Assembly: GCA_030430365.1 (NCBI GenBank)
Contig: JAUIFP010000013.1
Location: 1-48,391, forward strand
DNA: 48,391 nucleotides
Direction: 5' to 3'
Source: Alphaproteobacteria bacterium
GTDB lineage: Bacteria; Pseudomonadota; Alphaproteobacteria; Sphingomonadales; Sphingomonadaceae
A program made the position numbers and the translations under genes. Each line of letters opens with the position of its first letter. Position 1 is the first letter of the stretch. Positions 1 through 8,607 of the stretch are shown here, in pieces. The notes beneath the pieces are model-generated. The model was not told the DNA's origin and ran no database searches. It saw only the letters and a list, made by a program, of their open reading frames with translations.

Positions 1-824
1 TGATGACCTGCTATCTGACGGACGACACCGATCCCGAGGAATTGGCGCGGGGATTTGCCCAGGGCGTTTTCACGGCGGCCAAGCTGTATCCCGCCAATGC
101 CACCACCAATTCGGCCTTCGGTGTGAGCGATATTGCCGGCCTGATGCCCGTGTTCGAGAAGATGCAGGAAATCGGCATGGTGCTGTGCATCCATGGCGAA
201 GTGACCGATGCCGATATCGATATTTTCGACCGCGAGGCCGTGTTTATCGAACTGACGCTTTCCACCCTGGTGCGGACTTTTCCCGAGCTGAAGATCGTGC
301 TCGAGCATGTCACGACGCAGGATGCCGTTTCCTTCGTCAATGGGGCAGGCCCGAATGTTGCAGCCACGATCACGCCGCAGCATCTCCATATTAATCGCAA
401 CGCGATGCTGGTTGGGGGAATGCGCCCGCATGCCTACTGCCTCCCCGTGGCCAAGCGGGAAAAGCATCGGCTGGCTCTGCGCGAAGCGGCCGTTTCGGGC
501 TCGGCAAAATATTTCCTCGGGACCGACAGCGCCCCTCATGCCAAGCATTTGAAGGAGGCGGCTTGCGGATGCGCGGGGATTTTCAACGCCCCCTATGCGT
601 TGGAAAGCTACGCCGCCGTTTTCGAAGAAGAGGCTGCGTTGGACAATTTCGAAGCCTTCGCTTCGGAAAACGGCCCGCGCTTTTACGGATTGTCGCTCAA
701 TGATGGCACGATCACGCTTGAAAAGAGCGAGGTCGATGTGCCCGAAGTGCTCGATGCCGGCGGAACGCAGATCGTGCCGTTCCATGGGGGAGAGACGCTG
801 GGCTGGCGATTGGCGCCAGACTGA
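1..824 (+). CDS. pyrC: Dihydroorotase, class II (PyrC), 5'-truncated by window edge
   Basis: Zinc-dependent amidohydrolase that closes N-carbamoyl-aspartate to dihydroorotate in pyrimidine synthesis. The frame is already open at base 1, and the first ATG (base 3) falls inside the fold. Roughly 70-75 N-terminal residues, including the HxH metal ligands expected there, therefore lie outside the window. Numbered from that ATG, the visible active-site residues are Lys27 in AAKLYPA (the lysine carboxylated in this family), the His of CIHGE, the His of LEHVT and the Asp of GTDSAPH. All are in the order of the E. coli PyrC type, not the PyrB-associated PyrX or class I types. The 3' end is intact and stops 3 bp before the convergent rarD. 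Identity is secure; the missing start reflects the window edge, not a broken gene. Confidence 0.96.
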   Translation, partial: MTCYLTDDTDPEELARGFAQGVFTAAKLYPANATTNSAFGVSDIAGLMPVFEKMQEIGMVLCIHGEVTDADIDIFDREAVFIELTLSTLVRTFPELKIVLEHVTTQDAVSFVNGAGPNVAATITPQHLHINRNAMLVGGMRPHAYCLPVAKREKHRLALREAAVSGSAKYFLGTDSAPHAKHLKEAACGCAGIFNAPYALESYAAVFEEEAALDNFEAFASENGPRFYGLSLNDGTITLEKSEVDVPEVLDAGGTQIVPFHGGETLGWRLAPD

Positions 825-827
825 CGC

Positions 828-1742
828 TCAGGCGCGTTTCTCGCTTAGCGCAGCCCGCTTCGCATCCTTGAGCATATTGCGGATGAACAGGATCATGGCC
901 GTCCAGATCAGCAGGAAACAGCCCATCTGCGCGGGATGCATTTCTTCCTTGAACCAGAACAGGCCGAGCAGGAACACGATGGTGGGGGAGAAAAATTGCA
1001 GGAATCCGATCGTCGAATAATTCATGCGCCGCGCGGCGGTTGAAAACAGCATCAGCGGAACTGCCGTCATCGGTCCGCCCAGAATTATCCATGCAGAAAG
1101 ATCGAGGCTCTTCGCCATCGAAGATCCGCCGTCCTGCATGGCGAACCACGCGGCGATCCCCAGCGCAGGGACATAGAGCACGAGCGTCTCGATCGTCAGC
1201 CCCGCGAGTGGCCCGAGATTCGCCATTTTCCGGATCAGTCCATAGAAACCGAACGTCACGGCGATCGTCAGGCCAAGCCACAGGGTGCTGAGCGCGCCTG
1301 CGGCCAGAATGGCAACGCCAATGCTCGCCAAGACGACCGCGAACCATTGCGGCGCTCTGAGCCTTTCATGGAGCACGACCAGGCCCAGCAGCATCATGAC
1401 GATCGGCAGGATGTAGTAGCCCAGGCTTGCCGCATAGACATGGCCGGTCTGGATCGCGATCACATAGGAAAGCCAGTTGATGCCGATCATCAGCGAACTG
1501 CCGAGCATGGCCAGCACCGTCCGCTTGTCCCGCAGAGCCTGCCGGACTTCCTGCGCCGTGCCGCGCCAGGCAAGGATCGCCAGACATAGAGGCAGTGTGA
1601 CGATGATCCGCCATGCTACGAATTCGAATGGTGGCACGGAGTGCACGAAAACCAGATAGAGCGGCATGATGCCCCAGATCGCATGGGCCGCCAGCGCATG
1701 GGGTAGCCCATCGATCCTTTCGAACAGGGATGATTCGGTCAT
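828..1742 (-). CDS. rarD: EamA-family transporter RarD
   Basis: Inner-membrane permease of the drug/metabolite transporter superfamily, about 304 residues with ten predicted hydrophobic segments in two EamA repeats. The start of the first repeat (HAIWGIMPLY) and the motif following NWLSYVIAIQTGHVYAASLGYYI are typical of the RarD subgroup; the substrate of RarD is not established. I chose the ATG at 1742 because it leaves about 20 residues before the first helix, as in E. coli RarD. An ATG five codons upstream (1757) is in frame, but its AGAGG lies directly against it with no spacing. The gene converges on pyrC with 3 bp between the stop codons, so the two probably share termination signals or read into each other. 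Confidence 0.9.
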   Translation of the reverse strand: MTESSLFERIDGLPHALAAHAIWGIMPLYLVFVHSVPPFEFVAWRIIVTLPLCLAILAWRGTAQEVRQALRDKRTVLAMLGSSLMIGINWLSYVIAIQTGHVYAASLGYYILPIVMMLLGLVVLHERLRAPQWFAVVLASIGVAILAAGALSTLWLGLTIAVTFGFYGLIRKMANLGPLAGLTIETLVLYVPALGIAAWFAMQDGGSSMAKSLDLSAWIILGGPMTAVPLMLFSTAARRMNYSTIGFLQFFSPTIVFLLGLFWFKEEMHPAQMGCFLLIWTAMILFIRNMLKDAKRAALSEKRA

Positions 1743-1960
1743 CGCTCGTTCTTGCATCCTCTTTTCCGGTCCGCCCGGCTTCCCTTGCGAGGCTTAAGGG
1801 CCGCTTTGGGGACCGGCAAGGGCGCCTTTTTACTCGGCTTGACGGTGATCTGTGCACGGTTCGGCGCGCCAATTCGAAGCTGACGAGCCGGTTGCATGGC
1901 GTTCAGGTTCACTCGCTTAAACCTGACTCCATCGAACGAAAGGTCACAAGGAGTGAGCCA

Positions 1961-2428
1961 ATGACCAAGAACCGTATCAAAGCAGTCACCCTGGCCGCTG
2001 CAGCAGGCGGCATGGCACTGGCCGCATCTCCGGCTGCGGCACTGGACTTCGGCAGCGCAGCGTCTGCCGGCGTGCCGGTAACCTATTCGCAAAGCGCCGC
2101 CCCGGTGCAGGACGTCTGGCAGCACGGCCGCGATCGCGGCAAGCATCGCGGCTGGGACAATCGCCGCTATCGCTCCAGCTATTCCGACCGCCGCCACTAC
2201 GGCGAACCGGTCTATCGCGATACGCGCGTCTGGCGCGGCCGGGACGGGCGCTATTACTGCCGCAAGGAAGACGGCACGACCGGGCTCCTGATCGGTGCAG
2301 CCGTGGGCGGCCTGATCGGTAACGAGGTTGCCGGCCATCGCGACAAGACGATCGGAACTCTGCTCGGCGCAGTCGGCGGTGCATTCCTGGGCCGCGCGAT
2401 CGACCGCAGTGATGCACGTTGTAGGTAG
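1961..2428 (+). CDS. Exported glycine-zipper 2TM domain protein
   Basis: Predicted 155-residue envelope protein. The ATG at 1961 has AAGGAG 7 nt upstream and opens a clear Sec signal peptide (basic start, then an Ala/Gly-rich core ending near SPAAALD). Longer readings of the frame begin in non-coding-looking sequence. The middle of the mature protein is very rich in Arg, Tyr, Asp and His (RYRSSYSDRRHYG and similar). The C-terminal 50 residues carry the glycine-zipper pattern (GLLIGAAVGGLIGNEVAG, then GTLLGAVGGAFLGRAID) seen in the Rickettsia 17-kDa antigen group and related outer-membrane proteins. Function is unknown; such proteins are usually envelope-associated. It stands alone, divergent from rarD, and is followed by several hairpins. 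Confidence 0.8.
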   Translation: MTKNRIKAVTLAAAAGGMALAASPAAALDFGSAASAGVPVTYSQSAAPVQDVWQHGRDRGKHRGWDNRRYRSSYSDRRHYGEPVYRDTRVWRGRDGRYYCRKEDGTTGLLIGAAVGGLIGNEVAGHRDKTIGTLLGAVGGAFLGRAIDRSDARCR

Positions 2429-2515
2429 AATGGAATGAATAGAATTGGGGCCGGATGTCTCCCTCTCTTGGCCGGCCCCGAGACCCCGTTAAGTCCCCAA
2501 CGGGGTAGTTGAAAA

Positions 2516-2562
2516 GGCGCCCGCCCGGTCTGCATGAAGCCGGGTTGGGCGTCTTACTTTTT
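2516..2562. terminator. Intrinsic terminator between convergent genes
   Basis: GC-rich arms at 2516-2528 and 2540-2553 pair (CCCGG with CCGGG, a G-T pair, one mismatch, then a further GC-rich stretch) around an 11-nt loop. TTACTTTTT follows on the plus strand. On the minus strand the other flank reads CTTTTC, so the element could stop transcription in both directions. Two more perfect stems lie just upstream: GGGGCCGG/CCGGCCCC (2447-2479) and ACCCCGTT/AACGGGGT (2483-2506). Confidence 0.6.
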
Positions 2563-2592
2563 CAGGACGAACGCGCCGGGGCGGCTGGCCGC

Positions 2593-4008
2593 TCACGCAT
2601 CTTTCAGGCCGATGCCGATCGTGGCCCTCGGCTGCTCCATTTCGCTGCTGGCAACCGGATAGGCGCAGTAATCGGCCGCGTAAGTGCCGCCCGGCCGGTG
2701 ATTGCCTGAATGGCCGATCCCGCCGAATGGCGCATTGGCTGCGGGATTGGTCGTCGGCCTGTTCCAATTGACGTTCCCGACCCTGATATTGGCCCAGAAA
2801 CGCCCATACTCCTGCGGGCTCCCGCCGATCAGTGCGGCGGTCAGCCCAAACCGGGTGGCGTTGGCTTCCGCGATAGCTTCATCCAGATCGTCGGCCTTCA
2901 CGATCTGCAGCAGCGGCCCGGAAAGCTCTTTGTCCGGCCGGTCTTGCACCTCGGTCACATCGATGATCGCGGGGGAAAGGAACGGCAATTCGCCGCGCGG
3001 GCGGCGCATGTGCCGGATCGCCTTTCCGCCATTGGACAGCAAATAGAGGAAACTCTCGGTCAGGCTGTCCGCCGCCGAATTGTCGATCACAGGCCCCATG
3101 AAGGGTGCAGGATCTTCGAACGGCTCCCCGACAATCAGCCGGTCGGCGAGTTGGGCAATCTCCTCGAGCGCCTGATCGTAGAGATCTGATTTCACGATCA
3201 GCCTGCGCGCCGATGTGCGGCGCTGGCCCGCACTGGCGAATGCCGACTGGACGATCAGCGCGGCCGCATCGCGGATGAGCGGCGTTTGCCACAGCACGAT
3301 CGGATTGTTGCCGCCCATGGCGAGCGCCAGGATCTTGCCCGGCTGTTCGGCGAGTTTGCGATTGATTTCGATGCCGTCCGTGCTCGAACCCGTGAACAGC
3401 ACCCCGTCAACGCCGTTATGCGCCGCCAGTTGATGGCCCGCGCTCGACCGGCCGATCAGCAATTGCACCGTTTCGGGCGGGATGCCTGCATCGTGGAAGC
3501 ATCGGATCAGGAATTCGCCGGTCGCAGGCGTCAATTCGCTGGGTTTGAAGATGATCGCGTTGCCGGCAATCAGCGCGGGAATGATATGGCCGGCAGGCGC
3601 TTCTGCGGGAAGGTCATAGGGGCCGATCACCGCCATCACGCCGTGCGGCTTGTGCCGCAATGCCTTTGTGCCTTGCAGGGCGCTGTCTTTCTTGCGTTGC
3701 CCTGTCCGTTCCGCAAATGCGCTGACGGCAAATTCCACCCTGTCGATAACGGCTTCGACCTCGGTCTTGGCTTCCCACAGAGGCTTGCCGGTTTCGCACG
3801 CAATCAGCTGCGCGAATGCTTCGGCTTCCTTGCGCACTTCATTGGCGAAACGGCGCACGATCTCGATCCGCGTGGCCAATGGCTTGGCCGCCCAGGCAGG
3901 CCATGCCTGGCGCGCGCCGGCCACCGCTTCTTCGATATCGCCGGATGTGCCGCGCCACATTTCCGCACCGGTTGCGGGCTCCAGCGAGACGATCTCATCG
4001 CTGCTCAT
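2593..4008 (-). CDS. AstD-family aldehyde dehydrogenase, catalytically dead by sequence
   Basis: Full-length (471 residues) relative of succinylglutamate-semialdehyde dehydrogenase (AstD, arginine succinyltransferase pathway). The family C-terminal signature is clear: VNWNRPTT, APFGGIG, SGNHRP, YAADYCAYPVAS. The NAD-binding KPSE and FTGS elements are kept. All three catalytic positions are changed. The oxyanion Asn of GPYNFP is Asp132 (codon at 3613-3615). The general-base Glu before MGGNNP is Ala230 (3319-3321). The nucleophile Cys of GQRCT is Arg264 (GQRRTS, 3217-3219). The frame is otherwise intact, so this looks like a conserved pseudoenzyme and not a decaying gene. I chose the ATG at 4008; an in-frame ATG at 4065 would add 19 residues unlike the family. 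It lies downstream of selO on the same strand. No astA or astB is visible. Confidence 0.85.
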   Translation of the reverse strand: MSSDEIVSLEPATGAEMWRGTSGDIEEAVAGARQAWPAWAAKPLATRIEIVRRFANEVRKEAEAFAQLIACETGKPLWEAKTEVEAVIDRVEFAVSAFAERTGQRKKDSALQGTKALRHKPHGVMAVIGPYDLPAEAPAGHIIPALIAGNAIIFKPSELTPATGEFLIRCFHDAGIPPETVQLLIGRSSAGHQLAAHNGVDGVLFTGSSTDGIEINRKLAEQPGKILALAMGGNNPIVLWQTPLIRDAAALIVQSAFASAGQRRTSARRLIVKSDLYDQALEEIAQLADRLIVGEPFEDPAPFMGPVIDNSAADSLTESFLYLLSNGGKAIRHMRRPRGELPFLSPAIIDVTEVQDRPDKELSGPLLQIVKADDLDEAIAEANATRFGLTAALIGGSPQEYGRFWANIRVGNVNWNRPTTNPAANAPFGGIGHSGNHRPGGTYAADYCAYPVASSEMEQPRATIGIGLKDA

Positions 4009-4139
4009 GGGATCGTGTTCTGCTCCAGACGTCTCTCTTGCCGGATAACCGGCAGTTCCCGTCATTCTTTGGGGCAGTCTCGCACAATAGACAAGTTGGC
4101 CGGCCTTGCGGGGAGGGGCGTCACGGCGTCATCCGCACC

Positions 4140-5549
4140 TCAGCTGTGGACAACGAGCCCCGCAGGGGCAGGGGGTTCACCCAAGGCATCGCCCATGCGC
4201 CTCAGCGCGGCGACCTTTTCGGTTAGCGGAGCCCAATCGTCGCGCTCGGCAATGGCATCCCAGATCGTCTCGACTTCGTCGATCAGCATGCCCTGCGGGT
4301 GATCGTCCCGCCAATAGTCATGCTGCAGGTCGTCGGCCGGCTCAAACCCCTCCAGAGCTGCCGCCAGGTCTCCTTCAGTGTCCCTTCCGGCGCGATGGGC
4401 GAAGAAGAATGCGTCGGGGCCAATCTCCTGCTCACGCATGGTCTTTGCGGCCGTCTCGATCAGGTTTGCGTCCCTTTCGGTGCCGCTCGGCTGCACACCC
4501 AGACGCCAGCAGAAACGCCGGACCATGGCTTGCTGATACAAGTCCGGGAACCGCTCCAGCGCGGCAATCAGAGGCGGCGCCTCGCTAATCAGGCGCAAGG
4601 CAATGGCGAGCTGGGCGCAGTTCCAGTGGATCGCCTCCGGCTGGCGGCCGAAGGCATAGAGGCCCGTCTGGTCGAAATAGGCCGCTGTGAAGCCGGGCTG
4701 CCATTTGGGCAGCCAGCGCCACGGCCCGTAATCGAAGCTTTCGCCCGTGATGTTCATATTGTCGCTATTGAGCACGCCGTGGACGAAGCCTGCCACCATG
4801 TAGGAGGCGGCGAGGTCGGCCAGGCGTTCCACCACCTGATGCATCAGCCGCGCTGCCGGTTCGTCCCGGCCCGGTGCGTTTTCGGGCGGCGGCGGTCCGG
4901 GGAATTGCTTCAGGCAGTATGCGATCAGCAATCCCATCTCGCCGTGATGTTCGATCGCCGCGAGGCGCTGGAAGCTGCCGATACGGATATGGCTGTGGCT
5001 GAGCCTGACAAGCACTGCAGAGCGGGTGGGGGAAGGCTCGTCCCCGCGGACCAGCTGTTCACCCGTTTCGACGACGGAGAAGGTCTTGCTGGTGTAAACG
5101 CCCTGAGCTTCCAGCATCTCGGTCGCAAGGATTTCGCGCACCGCACCTTTTAGCGTCAGCCTGCCATCGGCCGTGCGGCTATAGGGCGTGATGCCCGATC
5201 CCTTGGTCCCAAGGTCCAGCAGGCGGCCCGCACCGTCGCGCATCTGGGCGAAAGTGAAGCCCCGTCCGTCCCCGATATCGGGATTGTAAACCCGGAATTG
5301 ATGTCCGTGATAGCGCAGGGCCAAAGGGCGGGGCAGGTTGTCTGCCAAAGGTTCGAAGCGAGCGAAATGGGCGATCCATTCCTCGTCGCTCAGGGAATCG
5401 AGGCCGACGGCCCGGTCCCAGCGCGAGTTGCGGAAGCGTAATTCCGCGCGCGGGAAATCGGCAGGGTCAACTTCGTCGCCAAGCCAGCTTGAGAGCTTGA
5501 GAATTTGCGGATCGGGCGTGTAGGGGGCCGCTTGCGGTTCGTCGCGCAT
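4140..5549 (-). CDS. selO: Protein adenylyltransferase SelO (YdiU/UPF0061)
   Basis: Pseudokinase-fold enzyme that transfers AMP from a flipped ATP to protein Ser/Thr/Tyr; in E. coli it links redox stress to protein AMPylation. The protein is about 469 residues, near the usual bacterial length of 480. Family landmarks are ELRFRNSRWDRA at the N-terminal end, YHGHQF, the glycine-rich stretch LGTKGSGITPYSR, GVLNSDNMNITG (catalytic-loop Asp) and FDYGPW (the DFG-equivalent metal ligand). I chose the ATG at 5549; the open frame runs on to 6233 but that part is antisense to the hydrolase. The C-terminus ends AGLVVHS and lacks the redox Cys found near the end of E. coli SelO. It diverges from the hydrolase gene with a 93-bp gap. 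Confidence 0.93.
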   Translation of the reverse strand: MRDEPQAAPYTPDPQILKLSSWLGDEVDPADFPRAELRFRNSRWDRAVGLDSLSDEEWIAHFARFEPLADNLPRPLALRYHGHQFRVYNPDIGDGRGFTFAQMRDGAGRLLDLGTKGSGITPYSRTADGRLTLKGAVREILATEMLEAQGVYTSKTFSVVETGEQLVRGDEPSPTRSAVLVRLSHSHIRIGSFQRLAAIEHHGEMGLLIAYCLKQFPGPPPPENAPGRDEPAARLMHQVVERLADLAASYMVAGFVHGVLNSDNMNITGESFDYGPWRWLPKWQPGFTAAYFDQTGLYAFGRQPEAIHWNCAQLAIALRLISEAPPLIAALERFPDLYQQAMVRRFCWRLGVQPSGTERDANLIETAAKTMREQEIGPDAFFFAHRAGRDTEGDLAAALEGFEPADDLQHDYWRDDHPQGMLIDEVETIWDAIAERDDWAPLTEKVAALRRMGDALGEPPAPAGLVVHS

Positions 5550-5642
5550 ATAGCAATAGTGATCGTTATGCGTGGACGGCGCAAGGCGCTGGCTGACGAT
5601 AAGGCCGTTATGAGGCAGCGAATTGGGGGATTGTCGATTCCG

Positions 5643-6533
5643 ATGAGTGAAAGCGCGGCGGCGAATCAGGCGGGCGAACAGCAATGGACCGATGAAAGCT
5701 GGACGAGCCCGGACGGGCTTTCGCTCCACTATCGCGACTATCCGGGCCCGCCTGATCTGGCGCCGGTCATCTGCATTCCCGGCCTCACCCGCAATGCGCG
5801 CGATTTCGAACCGATAGCCGATGCTTTCGCCGGAAAACGGCGAATTCTCTGCGTGGAATTGAGAGGGCGTGGTGACAGCGACTATGCCAAGGATCCTGCC
5901 ACCTATGTGCCGCTGCAATATCTCGCGGACATGGAGGCATTGTTGGCCCAGGCAGTGATTGCACGCTTCGTTGCGATCGGCACATCGCTGGGCGGCCTCA
6001 TCACGATGATGATAGCAGCCGGCGGTGCGGACCGGCTGGCAGGTGCCGTGCTGAACGATATCGGCCCGGTGATAGAACCCGCGGGCATGGCGCGGATTCG
6101 CGAATATGTCGGCCAGGGGCGCAGCTACTCTACCTGGATGCATGCGGCCCGCGCGCTCAAGGAACAGAACGAAGCTGCCTTTCCGGACTACGCGATTTCG
6201 GATTGGCTCCGGATGGCCAAGCGCCTGATGCAAGTGGGCGGAAATGGCCGGATAACATATGATTACGACATGAAGATCGCAGAACCATTCAACACTGTAG
6301 AGCCTGCCGAAGCGGTGGATCTCTGGCCTGCATACCGTGCGCTTGCCGGCCGGCCGGTCCTGACGCTGCGCGGAGAACTGTCGGATATCCTCTCACCGCT
6401 GACCCTGACGCGGATGGGGGAGGAAATTCCGGATGCGCATACGGTTACCGTGGCGCACAGGGGGCATGCGCCCTCGTTGGAAGAACCGGAAGCGCAGGCC
6501 GCGATCGCCAGTCTGCTGGATCGCTGCGAATGA
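5643..6533 (+). CDS. Alpha/beta-fold hydrolase
   Basis: Predicted cytosolic 296-residue hydrolase of the large esterase/lipase/epoxide-hydrolase superfamily. The catalytic triad can be placed: nucleophile Ser115 in GTSLGG, Asp248 in GELSDIL and His275 in HRGHAPSL. The oxyanion-hole region is IPGLTRNARDF. The substrate cannot be told from sequence. I chose the ATG at 5643, which leaves about 20 residues before the first strand; an ATG at 5569 would add an Arg-rich extension lying in the selO promoter region. The stop codon overlaps the ATG of the following glycosyltransferase by 4 bp (ATGA), so the two are translationally coupled and may act on the same glycan or lipid pathway. That link is inference. 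Confidence 0.85.
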   Translation: MSESAAANQAGEQQWTDESWTSPDGLSLHYRDYPGPPDLAPVICIPGLTRNARDFEPIADAFAGKRRILCVELRGRGDSDYAKDPATYVPLQYLADMEALLAQAVIARFVAIGTSLGGLITMMIAAGGADRLAGAVLNDIGPVIEPAGMARIREYVGQGRSYSTWMHAARALKEQNEAAFPDYAISDWLRMAKRLMQVGGNGRITYDYDMKIAEPFNTVEPAEAVDLWPAYRALAGRPVLTLRGELSDILSPLTLTRMGEEIPDAHTVTVAHRGHAPSLEEPEAQAAIASLLDRCE

Positions 6534-7678
6534 CCCGTAGCGGGCCAAAATTGCGGTTCCTCCATCTTCACTCCAATTTCGACCAGGGTGAGGCTGCGCT
6601 GCGCTGCGTCAGGCTGATCAACGCATTCGGGCCGAAGGTCGGGCACGTCATTGTGAGCGCCGAGGAAGACGCTCTGGAGGCGGCCGATGCGATTTCCGGC
6701 AAGATCGCTGTCGATTGCGATGTCGACTTTCCCCGGCTTGGCGGCTTCCCGTCATTGGGAAGGATGAAAAAGCTGGCCGAAGCGATGCGCGGATACGATC
6801 TGGTGCTGACCTATGGCTGGGGCGCGATGGACGGGGCGATGGCGCACACACTGTTCTCGCAGATGCTCTCGCTTCCCCCGCTGATCCACCACGAAAGCGG
6901 CATCGAAGCGGATGAGCGGGACGGGCTCAAAACTCGCCGGAACTGGTATCGCCAAATCGCACTCGGCAGGTCATCGGGGCTGGTCGTCACTTCCAAAGGG
7001 CTGGAGCGTGTCGCAGTGGATAGCTGGTCCCAGCCGCGCGCACGCGTGCTGCGGATTTCGCCCGGCGTGGATCTGAGCAGATTTGCGAAAAAGCCGAAAG
7101 CCGACGTCCTGCCAGGGCTCATCAAGCGCAAGGGCGAAAAATGGGTGGGAACCGCCGGAGAGCTGAGCCCGGAAAAGAACCTGCCCATGATGGTGCAGGC
7201 CTTCGCCGATCTGCCCGAGCATTGGCAGCTTGTCATTCTGGGAAAGGGCTCGGAACGGGCGGCGATCTTGCGCAAGGCGGAGGAGCTGGGCGCCGAACAC
7301 CGGGTGCATATCCCTTCTTTCGGCGGCGATCCCGCGAAGGTAATGGGGCTGTTCGATATTTTCGCGATTTCGGCGCAAGTGGAGCAGTTTCCGGCGACAG
7401 TGGCGGAGGCTATGGCCGCGGGCCTGCCGGTTTCCGGCTTTGCAGCGGGTGACATCGCCGAAATGGTCGCGCCGGAGAATCGTCCGCTCATTTGCGAGCC
7501 TCGGACGCCGGAAGCCCTTTCGCGCAGCCTGTTCCGATTCGCGGACGATCCAGATCTGCGCAAAGCCTGCGGTAAGGCGAATCTCGCCAGGGCGCAAAAG
7601 CAGTTTGACGAGCAAAACATGATTGCGCTCCACAAGGCGCTTTATGCCTCGGCAATGGGGCTCGACACGCTTGCATGA
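6530..7678 (+). CDS. GT4-type glycosyltransferase
   Basis: Predicted 382-residue GT-B fold glycosyltransferase. The N-terminal half has a Rossmann-like acceptor domain (LRFLHLHSNF). The C-terminal half has the GT4 donor domain: GTAGELSPEKNL, LVILGKGSE, and the EX7E motif in EQFPATVAEAM, which binds the nucleotide-sugar. The donor and acceptor are unknown. There is no signal peptide, so it should act on the cytosolic face of the inner membrane. Its start overlaps the upstream hydrolase stop. A 155-bp gap with nothing obvious separates it from the next gene, which probably has its own promoter. Identity at family level is firm, and the specific role is open. Confidence 0.85.
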   Translation: MTRSGPKLRFLHLHSNFDQGEAALRCVRLINAFGPKVGHVIVSAEEDALEAADAISGKIAVDCDVDFPRLGGFPSLGRMKKLAEAMRGYDLVLTYGWGAMDGAMAHTLFSQMLSLPPLIHHESGIEADERDGLKTRRNWYRQIALGRSSGLVVTSKGLERVAVDSWSQPRARVLRISPGVDLSRFAKKPKADVLPGLIKRKGEKWVGTAGELSPEKNLPMMVQAFADLPEHWQLVILGKGSERAAILRKAEELGAEHRVHIPSFGGDPAKVMGLFDIFAISAQVEQFPATVAEAMAAGLPVSGFAAGDIAEMVAPENRPLICEPRTPEALSRSLFRFADDPDLRKACGKANLARAQKQFDEQNMIALHKALYASAMGLDTLA

Positions 7679-7833
7679 AGTGTGCAAACCCCGCTGGCCT
7701 GTTAATGCCCTTCATTCACCATTCACCCAATCGTGGACAGGGTTCCCACCTGCTGGGCATTGAAAGTTGAATTGGGCGGGCCATCCGCTAAATAGCCGAC
7801 AAACCTGACGATAGATCGAACAAAGGCGCCTGA

Positions 7834-8607
7834 GTGGCACTCACACCATCCAATAATCTGACCGATGCGGAAAAACGCGCCAAGCGCGAGGCGAGCGAGC
7901 AGGATGCCCTGCTTCGCGAAGTCGATGAGGCCGTCCGTCAGGATCGATTTTCCAATTTCGGCAAGCGCTACGGCATACCCGTTGGGGGCCTGCTGCTGGC
8001 CGGGCTGCTGGCCTTTGGCGGGTGGCTCTGGTGGGATGCCCAGCAGGAATCGAAGCTGGAACAGGTTTCCGAAAAGATCATAACGGCAACCGACCAGCTC
8101 GATGCCGAAAATTTCGATAGCGCGGACAGCGCTTTCGCCGAGGTCGAAGAAGGCTCCGGGCCGGGTGCCGTCGCCAAGCTGGCGCGCGCGGGCATTGCGT
8201 TCCGCCAGGGCAGGCCCGACGAAGCGGCCGCGCTATATGCGGCAGTTGCCGCGAATGGCGATGCGCCGGGGCCGTTTCGCGATTTCGCGACTCTGCGCGA
8301 AGTCGCAATCAATTACGACAAGATGGAGCCGGAAGCGGTCGTCGAGAGAATGAAGCCTCTGGCTCAGCCCGGCGCGCCGTTCTTCGGCTCTGCCGGCGAG
8401 CTCCTGGGCGCTGCCTATCTCGACCAGGACAAGCCGGAATTGGCGGGTCCGCTCTTCGCCGAGATTGCGAAAGACGAAACCGTGCCCGAATCGCTGCGCT
8501 CCCGCGCGAGGCAGCTCTCAGGCCTGATGGGCATCGATGCGATCGAGGATGTCGACGAAGCGCTCGACGAGATGCGTGCGCTTGAGGCAGAGGCTGCCAG
8601 CCAATGA
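7834..8607 (+). CDS. YfgM-like tetratricopeptide membrane protein
   Basis: 257-residue single-pass inner-membrane protein. A charged N-terminal arm (about 45 residues) precedes one transmembrane helix (VGGLLLAGLLAFGGWLWW, about 49-66), and the rest is a periplasmic TPR-like helical domain (FRQGRPDEAAALYAAV and similar repeats). This architecture and the position directly before bamB match E. coli YfgM, an accessory factor of the Sec translocon and periplasmic chaperone network. The start is GTG at 7834, with AAAGG 7 nt upstream; no ATG is in frame before the membrane helix. The stop overlaps the bamB start by 4 bp. In many alphaproteobacteria der follows bamB; here the next gene is convergent gshA. 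Confidence 0.85.
   Translation: MALTPSNNLTDAEKRAKREASEQDALLREVDEAVRQDRFSNFGKRYGIPVGGLLLAGLLAFGGWLWWDAQQESKLEQVSEKIITATDQLDAENFDSADSAFAEVEEGSGPGAVAKLARAGIAFRQGRPDEAAALYAAVAANGDAPGPFRDFATLREVAINYDKMEPEAVVERMKPLAQPGAPFFGSAGELLGAAYLDQDKPELAGPLFAEIAKDETVPESLRSRARQLSGLMGIDAIEDVDEALDEMRALEAEAASQ

Noticed and set aside
1-824. pyrC as a truncated pseudogene
   Set aside because: The frame is open through base 1; the missing 5' part is due to the window edge.
3286-4302. Plus-strand open frame of 338 codons
   Set aside because: Antisense to the AstD-like gene and reaches into selO; shadow of high-GC coding sequence.
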